This document shows, one piece after another, positions 47,588-58,320 of a DNA stretch of 64,000 nucleotides. Every line of letters starts with the position of its first letter. Within the stretch, counting starts at the first letter, position 1. Both the position numbers and the translations under genes were made by a program. The stretch comes from Xanthoparmelia taractica (lineage: Eukaryota > Ascomycota > Lecanoromycetes > Lecanorales > Parmeliaceae). The notes beneath the pieces are model-generated. The model did not search any database. It was not told the origin of the DNA and saw nothing but the letters and a program-made list of their open reading frames with translations. The stretch is from positions 57,670-121,669 of the forward strand of contig MU853198.1 of assembly GCA_033085395.1 (NCBI GenBank). Direction: 5' to 3'.

Positions 47588-48972
47588 CTTGAAGTTTTAC
47601 GAGCCCAGCGTAAGCGTAACGCTGGTGCCGAAAAAAAACCGTTGATGTGAGTGACAAGGTCACAGCCTTACATATGCGACGCTGAATGAAGTATCACTTG
47701 TTCAATCTGACGTAGGAATCCAGTACATATAGTAGGAGGAATGGCCAAAGCCTTACCTCCCGCTCTCGGAATTGTGATCTGCCGTCATTTCCTAACTGTT
47801 CGGTCTTCGTCGGAGCTGAAGAATGCTATTGAAGTAGGCGCATCTGATCTGCATACGATCGTGCAGAGTATCGGCCTTCAGTCAGAGTCAAGTCCCAAAA
47901 GGCTACCAATCATGGGTTTTGGGAGCGTCACAATGGGTGACCTAGAAAGCATAAGATTGGCCAGATAAACATGTACGCAGGGTTGCATTGCCATATGCGG
48001 CTTGTGCCAGTGAAGATCGCGCTGCTTGGTCTTCATGCATCTTAGATCAGCCAATCGCAAAGCTGTTTGTTGATGCAAGGCTAGGGCGCAGCTACACAAT
48101 GTAGCAATCTGACCTTGCACCTGTGTGGCGTAAGTGTAGTCTACACGAGAAAGGCTGACATGGTCTCCGGCCAAAACTGCATTAGCAAATCCTACCCTGA
48201 GAGCCCTACGGTCGCCAAGGCTATCAGCCCTAACCCTAACTTTATAAGCGCAAAACGTAGCCCTCCGATTATAGCCCTCTCGAATTAATATCTAAGAGAA
48301 GGTTTCATCAATTTCTTTTCAGAACCATTACAATTACGAAACACGTAGAAATGACAGAGTTAGTAAGAGACGGTAACCTAAAAACAGCGAGAATCCTATA
48401 AGCGTAGCAATCAGGATCGTGAAAGAAAGCAGCTTTTTGAGAGGGTTTTTTCTATACTTACCATCAGACATAGCTAAACCCTTCAGTAAGAGAGCTTATT
48501 GTATCTTAGGTCTCGCATCGAAGTGCTCAGAGGGATATGGGAAGAGAACAGGCCGCCACATTATAACATACGTGACTCTATGCCTTCCGAATGCAAGTGG
48601 TCCTGAGACCGCGCATGCCGTTCTGAACCTTCCACAGTAACGACGTCGAAGGTGAATGATAGCACAGCAGGGCGTAATAATCAGGTTTGTGAATATCGCA
48701 AAATCTACTTCGTCAAAGGGCATCCAATATATACATACGCCTCGGAAATCCGCTGTTAATGATTACTCGAATGGAGTCGCTTTATATGAAATAAACAAGC
48801 AACTGTCTCCTTACGCTCTTCGCGACTTCCTCTCCTTCATGGTCGTTGTTGCTATGGTCTGATATTGAACCCAAGGAAACTCGTGGTGCCATGAGGCCCA
48901 AACGCTAAAAGCTTCATCGCTCGTTGCCTTTAGCCGGATACCGATCCGTACACATTCAAAAAATACCACAAA
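47588..48972. other. 1.4-kb interval with telomere-like motif
   Basis: No gene is supported. A CCCTAACCCTAAC stretch lies at 48228-48240, followed by about 100 bases rich in AGCCCT and AT-rich words (TATAGCCCTCTCGAATTAATAT), which looks like an old repeat fragment. Short frames at 47741-47968 and 48419-48862 have no domain. Confidence 0.5.
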
Positions 48973-50792
48973 TCAAGAGCCTTCCTGGTCTTCAGTGGCG
49001 CTCCTGGGCCGTTTGGAGCCACGCTGGGCGCTTTCCAATGTTTTGGTTGTATCCGAGCCTGCAGGTGCTGGCCGTCTAGGTGGCAAAGGGGCTCTGGGTG
49101 AATATGTTCCCATGTACTTCCTCTCCCAGCACCATCCATTCGACGTTGAGTGCTTCTGCGAGTACCTGAATAGCTGGGTTTCCCTGGGTAGTCGCCCAGA
49201 CTCGAACGGACGAAACGGTGGAGCTTCCATAAGCGGGACGCAGTAGTCTGCTTCTCCGAGCAAGACGATAGCCGCACACGAATGTTCTTCCCCATGGAAC
49301 TTGGCGATCCGAGTAAGCTGATTTGCTGGTGAGGGCGTTGCCAAGCGATCCTCCTCTGTGTAATCGTAGATCTGTTGTTCCAGCCACTCGCGGTCGATCA
49401 ATTTCATGTCTTTGACTCTCATAGTTGGCAGTGAATTGCGCTCTTTCGTCTCTTCCTCTTTAAGGTGGTCGACGACTGAGATAAGTCCTTCAATCCTGGA
49501 CGCTGATGACGAACAACTAGTCTTTTGCCGATGGTCAATCCGGATACAAAAGTCCACAAAAGCTTTCTTGTCGCTGTGCCGGCATATGTCAAGAGCGGTA
49601 GCAATCTGACACGCGCAGGGTGCACAATATATATACACCTTGATACGGTATCGGCCGTCATCCTCGGGCACGGGCTCGTTGTATGTTATTGCGTATGACT
49701 TCAATGCATTCAGGTTCTCAACATACCTTTCTAAGTCGGCGCTGGTAATCTCTGAAGGATTTATATATTTGGTAATACGGTACCCTGGAGCGGAAAGGGT
49801 TCGAAAGCTACCTGGCGCGATAAAGCTAAGCTGCCACCCAAAGGCCATTGTTGCAAGACTCGTTTGATCGCAAGGTGATACTAAGGCACGACAGGACTCC
49901 GTCAGGACAAAGAACAACTGCTGGTTTGTGTTCATGTAGACTGTCCCTATTAGTTTCAATAATGATAGCTTGCCTAATGACATTCACCTTGTTGATCGTA
50001 TTGATCGCCGAAATAAGCTGGTATAAAGGGGACATCCGCACCCACACTTGTGCTGCCGTGATTGGAAGTACCATGGTGCTCGAGACGCTCGTCCGCTAAT
50101 CGATTGTCCACAGTAGCGACCTCCGATGCGTCAATCGCCGCGCTTGCCGCAGTCCACCATTTAGGGTAGTCATCCTTGCAGGCTTCTTGAAACAACTGGA
50201 GGCTCTGAATATCGTCCACCAATGATGCGATATCATCTTGGACTTTCTGTTCTTGCAACTCAGGTGAGACAGGCACTTTTGCGGTCAGACCATCTATCAG
50301 GTCGCGAAGATCCTCCACGAGCTTCTGGAACTTTGTCGCATCATGGATAGCCCACCTAGTCTTATCGAGAACGCTGGGTGCTTGGGATTGACGACCCAAT
50401 CGAAGTCGAAACCGTTTGAGCGCATTGGAACTGATGCCGGAATGTGGGGCAGTATCACTGGCAGGAGTATATGCTCGTAACCCGTATTTGGTTCTGAGGG
50501 TTTCGGCGTCTTTCAAAAGGCGAAGGATACTGTCAAGGCATCTTTTTGTAAGATCCTGGCGTTTGTGTTCGCTCTCAGAGATTGGCCCCACGCTGTGCTG
50601 CTTCTCATTGCAGATCCCGGCAAGATCGCCCCAGACTAGTAAGCGCTCTTGTTGGTACTCGAGCTTGACCAGCAGAACCTCAAAATGCTGCTCAAATCCT
50701 TTAGCTGCCTTGAAGTATTCAAAGCATTCGATGCAAGCTGTGAAGAGGGTGGTTATTGCGATAGTGAGGCTGATTGGCTCCACAGGAACCAT
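48973..50792 (-). CDS. HeLo-domain protein with candidate amyloid motif and novel C-terminus
   Basis: Two exons (50792-49988 and 49940-48973) with a 47-nt intron (GTGAAT...GACAG) encode 590 residues. The ATG at 50792 begins MVPVEPISLTIAITTLF, then ECFEYFKAAKGFEQHFEVLL and LEYQQERLLVWGDLAGI. This is the hallmark of the HeLo (HET-S/LopB N-terminal, prion-inhibition-and-propagation) domain, about residues 1-220. Residues 244-266 (NHGSTSVGADVP...GDQYD) resemble the short Gly/Asn-containing amyloid motifs found after HeLo-type domains. The following 320 residues hold a cysteine-rich patch (YIYCAPCACQIATALDIC) and a Pro/Arg-rich tail with a KRPR nuclear-signal-like element, and match nothing I know. 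HeLo domains form membrane-permeabilising helical bundles in fungal incompatibility and programmed cell death. There is no NACHT or kinase domain. The role of the C-terminus is unknown. Confidence 0.8.
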
Positions 50793-51487
50793 TTTTTATT
50801 TTGTTATTTGCTCAAGTAGAATCAACTTGCTGTTGAAGGACTTGAATGCTTTCATAATTCTTGATGCCAAGCTAGATGGGATGGTCCAAGGCCGAATGGG
50901 GCTGAGTCAGCGGCAGTGCTTCTCACTAGCTCGGTAGCTCCGCCACAACGCCTCGCATCAGTGGGGCTGAGGGTTAGTGGGTCTCATGATCCAGGCGAGA
51001 TTGCACGCTATTTGCAGGTATGCGATTGATCTATTTGGGGGTATGCGATATTGATCTATTGGGGGATATGCGATATGCGCAATAGGGGGAGATGAGGTAG
51101 TCAGCAGGAGCACTATTTGTATGGGCCTCTCACCAGCAGATGGCTCCTCATTCGAATTTCCTCTCGCTCAGAGCCATAGCAGTTTTTGCCCGCCCTCCCG
51201 CTCCTGTTTTCTAGCTAGGTAGCTCCATAGCCACTCCAGGGCTATGCCGCATAGGTGTAGGGAGTGTTCTAGCGCTGGGGTAGCCTATTTAGGCCTGCAA
51301 ACGCCCTATCTAGGCTGCTGCTGCTGGCCCCGGCGTTGGATAGGCCCAATCATCATTCTACATGTCTACTTGGTCCATTGTGACGCCATTGCGACCCCCA
51401 TGAGAACGCTAATTTTAGGCAGAAAATCGATCATGTCATATCCAAATCAAGCCTTTCTCTGCTGATCAATAGAGATTGAAGTCACCT
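50793..51487. other. Intergenic with imperfect tandem repeat
   Basis: This 0.7-kb stretch separates the HeLo gene from the 3' end of the regulator gene, both on the minus strand, so it should hold the HeLo promoter. Positions 51015-51085 carry about three imperfect copies of a 22-24 nt unit of the form (G/A)TATGCGAT...ATCTATTGGGGG. Confidence 0.6.
51015..51085. repeat. Short imperfect tandem repeat, unit about 23 nt
   Basis: Copies begin GTATGCGATTGATCTATTTG, GTATGCGATATTGATCTATT and ATATGCGATATGCGCAATAG, each followed by a G-run. The copies differ by small indels. It sits 0.2-0.3 kb upstream of the HeLo gene start, so it might belong to its promoter. Confidence 0.7.
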
Positions 51488-53385
51488 TCAATCGCTCAGG
51501 ATCTCAGCTTCGAGCATTACCGGATCCCAAGCAAAAAGACGTTCTGTCCGACATTGACCATCCGAAAGGGCAAGATTTCTCCACAGCGCACTACGCACCT
51601 TGTCAATCGAACTCTTCCCCAGCCTCTTCGCCACATAAATCAGCCTTGTGTTTCTACACAATCGTGCGTCTCGTGTCGCATCTGTACCATCGATGCCGAT
51701 GAGCAAGCGGTGGAGAAGACGCTCAGGTGAAACACTAGTGTCCAAATTATCCTCGTAGACTGCGTTGATGAGCTTGGCGAGGCAATCATCGATCAGATGT
51801 TGTGCACTGGCATATTCCAACAAAACTGCGTTGATGTAGAGAAGGCATGGCATTTGACAGGCATCAGAAGCGCGCTGGTTGGCAAACCCTATCGAGCTGT
51901 CGAAGTTTGAGCCGAGTAGGCGGTAGAGAAAGGTGCCTGGAGCAAAGAGTGACTGCTTCTGGGCACTTCCCGAGATCTTATATGGGTAAGCTGTCTGTGA
52001 TGAGTCAGCTTGATCCAAGTGGACTGAATGACTGTATGCGTTGTCGTTCAACTTAAAGAAGAATCCGATAAAGTCTCGACACGCCTGGCGAAGATCCGCG
52101 GGTGTTTCTGGTGCCACAAGCGATGGCATGTCAGGTGATCCGATGACTTTGCTGTATCTACTGACGCCCCAGACGCTAGAGCTCCTGACAATAGTATCAG
52201 CTAACCTAATATATTGTAGGTCCGATTTCCTAAACACTGACCAAGCTAGTGCCGCCTTCAACGAATGATTGCATCGAATACTCCCAAAGCCGCCTTTGTG
52301 CCTTACTACTTCCCTCAAGCCAACCCAATGCTGTAGCGCAATGTGTTTTCGGCCAAAACGGAGCTATCACCGCGCTACGATCAGCACTATTTTTAGCAAG
52401 AGTCTCTCAAGGATCGAAGCGTACCTCGCTATACACCAACAGCAGTATTGCCAATATAACGCCATCATCTCTGTCAGTCTGGTATTGGTTGATGGCAAGT
52501 AAACCTTCATTCACAGCCTGGACAGCTCTCATTGTATGATTGAGCGTAAGTCGCGATGCCTTTGACAGGCGGAGGAAGTCCAGACTCTTGGATGCAAGCG
52601 TAGCCACCGCGTGTATCGATGGCCGGTGACAAATGGCAATGCGGTACATATCTATGTGAATGGGCTTGCGACAACGTACGCCGATGAACGTTGCAGGCAT
52701 AACAGTAAGGTCTAGGATCTGTCAGCTGGGCTAGATCACAGAGCTGCAAATACTTTGAAGTCCATCCAGGGACGTGAAGGGACATACAGTGATCAAGGAG
52801 CTCTGAAAGACTCTGATTGGCACGGACTGTGAACGTCTGGAATGGATCAATTTTCCCTGCACCTAGGAGAGTTCTTGCGTGAATATTGGTTGTTGTAACT
52901 TCCTCGTCAGCCTCTGCACTGGAAGACTCTTGTTTTTCTAGTGAATAGAAAGATTCTGGCTCTTCTGACGAGGGATAGATAGAACACCGGTAATGAATGT
53001 GCAGTAGATGATACTCGTCAACACATTTAGCAGGCTCTGACCATTCGGGTATAGGAGTACCGCTGATCACACCCCCTTATGATTGTTCTTGGATACGTTC
53101 TTCAAGCTGTGGCATTTTCTGTCGCTCTTCAAAGCTAGACGACCGCTCGTCAGGCCACGTGAGCTGGCGGTTTTTGCCAGACGAGGGTTGCTGAAGGATA
53201 GTCGTAGCAACCTCTTGCCGCTGCTGTCTCCTCACCGCCTTCATGGCATGTGAGCGCATGGCCCGACGGGTGCTGCTGGCATTGACATTCTCCGATTGTT
53301 GGACAAAATGGTATCGTGGTAGATTCACCGGTCCGGAGTCTGAACTTAACCTCGTGCTGCTTGCAACTGGTGGATCTGTGGACAT
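51488..53385 (-). CDS. Fungal_trans_2-type transcriptional regulator without a zinc cluster
   Basis: Four exons (53385-53097, 53036-52788, 52711-52425, 52363-51488) give 566 residues. Introns 2 and 3 are well supported (76 nt, GTATGT...CCTAG; 61 nt, GTACGC...GATAG) because they restore the frame exactly. Intron 1 (60 nt, 53096-53037) is inferred because it removes an in-frame TAA at 53077. The N-terminus has the RSHAMKAVRRQQRQE segment typical of these proteins. A HTLLGAGKIDPFQTF-like segment (RTLLGAGKIDPFQTF) then leads into ELLDHYLTVMPATF and a long helical region (fungal-specific transcription factor domain 2, PF11951-like). No Zn2Cys6 motif is present, as is common in this subfamily. A nuclear regulatory role is inferred; targets are unknown. 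It lies just downstream of the HeLo gene's 5' side, on the same strand. Confidence 0.75.
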
Positions 53386-53840
53386 GGCGGCTTGCGACTA
53401 GAGAGGAGCCTAGGATAGATTGTGATGACATGTAGGCTTATGATCCATCGGTACAAAGGCTGGCGATGATCAGGGGTTGGTGACATATGTTTTGTTGAAC
53501 AGCAGTCTCACGGGGCAAGAATTTAATGTAGGGGAGGTACGATGAGTATCAAGAACCACACCAGAATGGGTAGTTACCGGTGCTGAAAAGAGTAAGGCTG
53601 AAAAATGTGCAAGGCTCACTAAGCCTGCAAGGGTCTTGTAGAAAGAATAAAGTCACTGTTGATTCGCTGACATTCTGCCTGCACACCACCATGTTGGGTG
53701 TAATCTGTGCCCAAACGATATTCTCGTTCCTTAATTAGATCTCTCCATCGTGGACATGTCGGATAACACAGCCCTAATCATCTTCAGTCTAAGGTTCCGC
53801 CTCGCACGAGGCTAGTGAGTTTATCCAGTGAGGATAGCGC
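53386..53840. other. Intergenic, upstream of the regulator gene
   Basis: No gene is visible. It should contain the promoter of the leftward regulator gene and the 3' side of the decayed metallo-beta-lactamase-fold gene. Confidence 0.5.
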
Positions 53841-54480
53841 TCAATCATTCCCTGGTACAACTTCTGCACTCATCGACTTCGCTTTGATCTCGCCGAATGC
53901 ATGAATGTATGCCATGGTCGCGTAGACCTCATTGATCCCATCCACTGCCTCAGGCCTCTTGTGACTGGCAACGACAGTGGCAGGCTTCAATAAAGCAATC
54001 TTTTCGAGCGCTGCAATCCACGAACGGCATGATTCTTCTGTGACACACTCTGCCAGCCACTGATGCATTTCGTCGCTGAGTGCATGTACTAGCCCACTCT
54101 GTGGTATCTCAAGTTGCCCTGGGAAACTTAGTTGCTGGAATGTTTTCAGTTTCAGTTTGGCTGTCCGTGTGCTTGACGATAGCGGCGGTAGCTACTGCGC
54201 GGACTTGAGCAACGTGTCTCAGCGGCTCAGGCAAGGCAAAGGATTAAGCCGCGTGGCAATGTGTGACGAAGATATTTCTGAGCGTTTATAGGGAATGACT
54301 TTCTTGGTATGCCGGCTCACTTCCTTGTTTGATTGTCAAGAGTAAGTCAATGAGGAATGCTTCTTTGTCGCTAAAGATGAGCGTGAACGTCATGTGTGGC
54401 CGTGTCTCCGCACTTTCGAATGACAAAGATTTGGTCGGGAGATAAGGGATGAGCTCACTGACGTGAATGTCTGCTCTCAA
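53841..54480 (-). pseudogene. Decayed metallo-beta-lactamase-fold hydrolase
   Basis: Reading the minus strand, pieces of one MBL-fold protein occur in order but in different frames. First comes an N-terminal piece (TFTLIFSDKEAFLIDLLLTI, equivalent to the usual substrate-independent beta-strand pair). Next is a remnant of the metal-binding loop at about 54273-54249, reading FVTHCHAA then a stop where HxHxDH is expected. A piece VRAVATAAIVKHT follows. A C-terminal piece of about 100 residues ends in SWIAALEKIALLKPATVVASHKRP (given here as its W..AL.KI..LKP..VV..HK.P pattern), where the family normally has GHK. The metal ligands of the HxHxDH loop are lost and stops interrupt the frame, so the gene is non-functional. 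The fragment order shows decay in place rather than shuffling. Confidence 0.7.
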
Positions 54481-57400
54481 GATTTAAGTCATCGTTATGT
54501 CGTATTGGTATGTCAACTCCGAGATTTGACAAGCAATTGCCGTGAAATATGGGGAGATCCTTTGAGCAGGCAGGATAAGTACATCCCATAAATCTTGGTT
54601 GAAGGGACCCATTCTTTTATTTGCTTCGCTCTGGACTGAAAGTAGTTGACTCAGATTTCCCTCAGGCTGCGATGCAATGCGGTGTGTAAGGGGATGAATG
54701 GATTACAAATGCCTTTTGAGCAACTGTCAGAACTGGAAGGTCTGCTAGACGACCTGAGGCAGAGCCCCCAACCCTTCCCAATAATACCTCGGCCGTTCAC
54801 AACGTGCATTTGGAAGATATTGTTTGGCCGGTATTACTCGAGTAACTCTGCAGGCTCTGCTTAGTTTTCCTTTGGCTGGTGCAACTGGGCCTATCATGCT
54901 TCGAACCATTCTACAACAGTTGAGTGTCAGTCATTGTTGTCGCGCGTTGGCCTGGAATCAGCTTGATAGTTGGCTGGAGCTATGATCCATCAGAAGTGAA
55001 CGCAAATGGATGGCCACCTGAGTGCATGGAATACGATGTCTTGTATATGGCCTCTCTCTCCATTGACTTTCCACACAAACAGCGTCAAGATCGCCGTACG
55101 TTCTGAGCTTTGGAAAGCTCGAAGAAAGATTCTGCATGCGTTGGCTCGCCTGTCAACATACCATGATCAACCTTCTGCCCATCTTCAACCTAAGCACCAC
55201 TGTTGACAAGAGTCGATAGCTATACACCACCAGAACTTCAAAGCCCCAAGATCATAGACCATGCCTAAAGCCGCCCGCATCTGCATTTCCGTCTTTGAAA
55301 GATCCTGATTCGGCTGATCGAACTAAGTGTGTCCGGGCTTGCGCCAAGTATGGGGAACCCTGACTCCTAGTTTTCAGCTTGTGCTGGCAACCCCGGCCAA
55401 AGGGTCGCGCGTACAACAGACTGCCGCTTGGGTCCATAAGGTGGCCGACCAAATCGTAGTTGGAGACTAGAAATCCGAAAGACGAGCCGCAGAGCCCAGC
55501 AGCGCCTGCAGCTTGGGGTATCGCCGCTGAATTGGGTCAACTTTCAGAGCTCAGTTGGAAAATTCGGATGTCCACAATCCAGCTCTTCGGCACCCACTCC
55601 CAGCATATACGGGCATAAGGGCATACATTTCGCTGTTCACTTCGCTGTACGCTACTTTCTTGAAGGTGTAACTACCAAAGCGGAAAGAAAGGCTAGGTAG
55701 GCCACTGGCTAGTAGTGCCTTGTAATGCCAGCTGCGTATGAGGGCTTTGACTGTGATCTCTGAAGTCGTTAGCGTGCTTACTGTCAAGTGGCATGTCTGG
55801 AATGAGTGCCCAGCAAAAGCACTCCATCGAAAGCATTTCTACTCTCCCGTGAATGGAAAATACAAGGGAAACAGGGTTCGGCGTTCTGCAAGTCCCACTG
55901 GGAGCCTTTTCATTCAAGAGTGCACATCATCAACGACAACAATCCTCGAAGTCTAGTCCTAGTATATGAGCGATACAAAGCGGTCCATCGACGGGTTTCG
56001 TAGTTAAATGATACTCAGGTGTCGAGAAAAGGTCAGCGATTATGAGTCCAAGAGACCGAGAGATTTAAATAGAATGTCAATAATCGTTGGCGATATAGGG
56101 TAGAAGTCCTGGCAAATTTCCATTAAGGATTCTAACAATTTTAATAAGACTTGCCCATAATTGACTGAGAGCGCTAATTTCGCTTACGCTGAGCGCATCA
56201 TCGCAGAAACGAAGTTCCAAGTTGTTACGGCTTGAGATCTCTTCTTCGAGGGTCCACAGCCTTCTCATTCATGTGGAGAAAGATGAGTACTACTAGTCAT
56301 GAACTCCTCTTAGGTGCACCCTGTAGAAGCTTGGAGAAAGTCGGAGTCAAAGACCAAGACCTTCTCGCCGGCTCGACAGTATTTATACCGCTAACTCAAT
56401 GCCAGCCTTTTCTCGTGCCCTTTCTCCGCCAGCACCAACAGTGAGATAACCCGTGTTGCTGAAGTGCCCTCTGCAATTCGAAATTGAGCACGAGCATGTG
56501 CGCCGAAAGTCGCCCAATCTAACTCACCAGGTGTGGGAAACTGCCCCCTACAGACTAAGATCTCCAGCCGTGAGTTCGATTTGCAGACAAGCTCGTGGTG
56601 TTCGACCTCGACGGAATACGTTGTACGGTAGCCGATTACTAAACCTCAATACCAACAGATCGACATCCTGGACAGTCAACAGTGGATTCCGTCTCATAGT
56701 GCTCGGTTAAGGATATTAAAAGCCAGGCAGCTATCATTGGAGTATTTCAGGTGATTTGCTTGTAGTCTTTTTCTGTTCAATCGACTTGCAAGGAACGGCG
56801 AGGTATAATTCAGCCCTTGCAAAATAAGCGGAAACTGACTTGGGCACCATTGCCCGGACTAGAGCTGATCTCTGATATTGGATTGGAGGTCGAGTGGTCT
56901 CATATGTAGTATGAATTGATTGCTTGATTGATTTAGGAGTGACGGACTATCTGGCTAGGATATGGAGAAAACGCCAAGACGCTGCCAAGACGCTTGGTCA
57001 GCTTGCGGCGTAAACGGCCTCCTATTGGCTGAATTCCAACATATGAGAAGATAATTGTCCGTGGAACTCCGGTCGAACTTACCCGAGGCTCTCTGGCTGA
57101 CACGATCAAGACTTTCACCTGGAGTAATAAAGGAGTTTTCGATAGGCAAAGGCAAGGCCTGTATATTTATTTTAGCTCCTCCACACAATGTAGTAGCTTT
57201 TCCTGCCACCATTGATTAGAGAGCTGATAGAGTCGAAAAAAAAAAATGGCATCGTGATCATGTGTTACTATCTCCGGAAGTGCGGTTTGCAGTCTGTCTT
57301 TGAGCATGTGGATTCACATTGTTCCCATTTGGGCAGGTGTTCGGGCAAAGCGGTTGTAGTTATGTAGATATTATTGCCATCACGCTATATCCAATCCTGA

Positions 57401-58320
57401 ACATTGACGGAAGCGCCACTCACGTTTAAGCACCTCGATCATGAGGCCAAGGAAAAGCCACGCTCGCAGCACTTGTGCAATAGCTTCTAGAGTCAGTTGC
57501 CATCCCTCGGGGTTAAGTAAGGATTGCAGGCTTAAGCCCATACCATCAAAGAGCCTGTGGTCACATACACAGGGTACTCTCAGAGGGAGATGGTCCATTC
57601 TTAGCATGTTGCTATGAAGAATCACATCCTTCTTGCAGCGTAGCCCTAACCCTAGTTCCAGGCTCTAGAAGCTGGTCTATGAGTCATTACCTAGGTAATC
57701 TTACCTTTATCTTTCCATTACTCAAGTATCTATGCATGGCTTCAGGTACTCTTTCTCCAGCATCCAGCAGACTTTTCGTCAGTACCTCTTGGTTATCATA
57801 CTCCAACATTGCGACGCTACTCCCTATGGTAGTATCAGAGCCAGTGACCTTTTCGAAGGTCTCACTTCCAGGAAAACGCAGGCTCAAGGCGGAATGTAAT
57901 TGTGGATAGATTCCCCTCTGAGCCGTCTTCAGGCCCAAATGTGGACCTAGCTTACGCTTGGACCACGAGCGGTCATCTTTTAGGTGGAAAGGACCTCTTC
58001 AGTGAGGAAGCTAGAACTCGGCAATGTTCGGTACTGTACGTGCTATACCCTAGCCAGTAAGAAGCCGATCTCTGCTTACCCGGTGGCTTCAAGCATGCAT
58101 CGACTCGATACTCAAGCCATATCATCCATTGGGATGGCTAACGAAATACCTCATCTCGTCATAGCTCGAAAGGTCCAAATCTTCAAATACCAACGGGATC
58201 TCTCGTCGACGTCTTCCATTGTACTGATGGAATCAGCAACCTGCATGCTGTGCCTCGACATCTTGAACTCCAGCTAACGACAATCTGACTAAGCTCCAAA
58301 GAGCAACTACTTCACTCGCT
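54481..58320. other. 3.8-kb interval, probable decayed sequence
   Basis: Many frames of 60-85 codons occur on both strands with no complete domain. A minus-strand piece at 57687-57938 (for example GSSVAMLEYDNQEVLTKSLL) and another at 57380-57625 (CDHRLFDGMGLSL, reminiscent of the HxxxDG motif of acyltransferase or condensation enzymes) might be relics of one gene, but I cannot join them. A telomere-like GCCCTAACCCTAG lies at about 57643-57655. Confidence 0.4.

Noticed and set aside
57687..57938. 83-codon minus-strand frame with protein-like composition
   Set aside because: It may be a gene relic, but I could not identify a family or join it to flanking pieces, so no gene is called.
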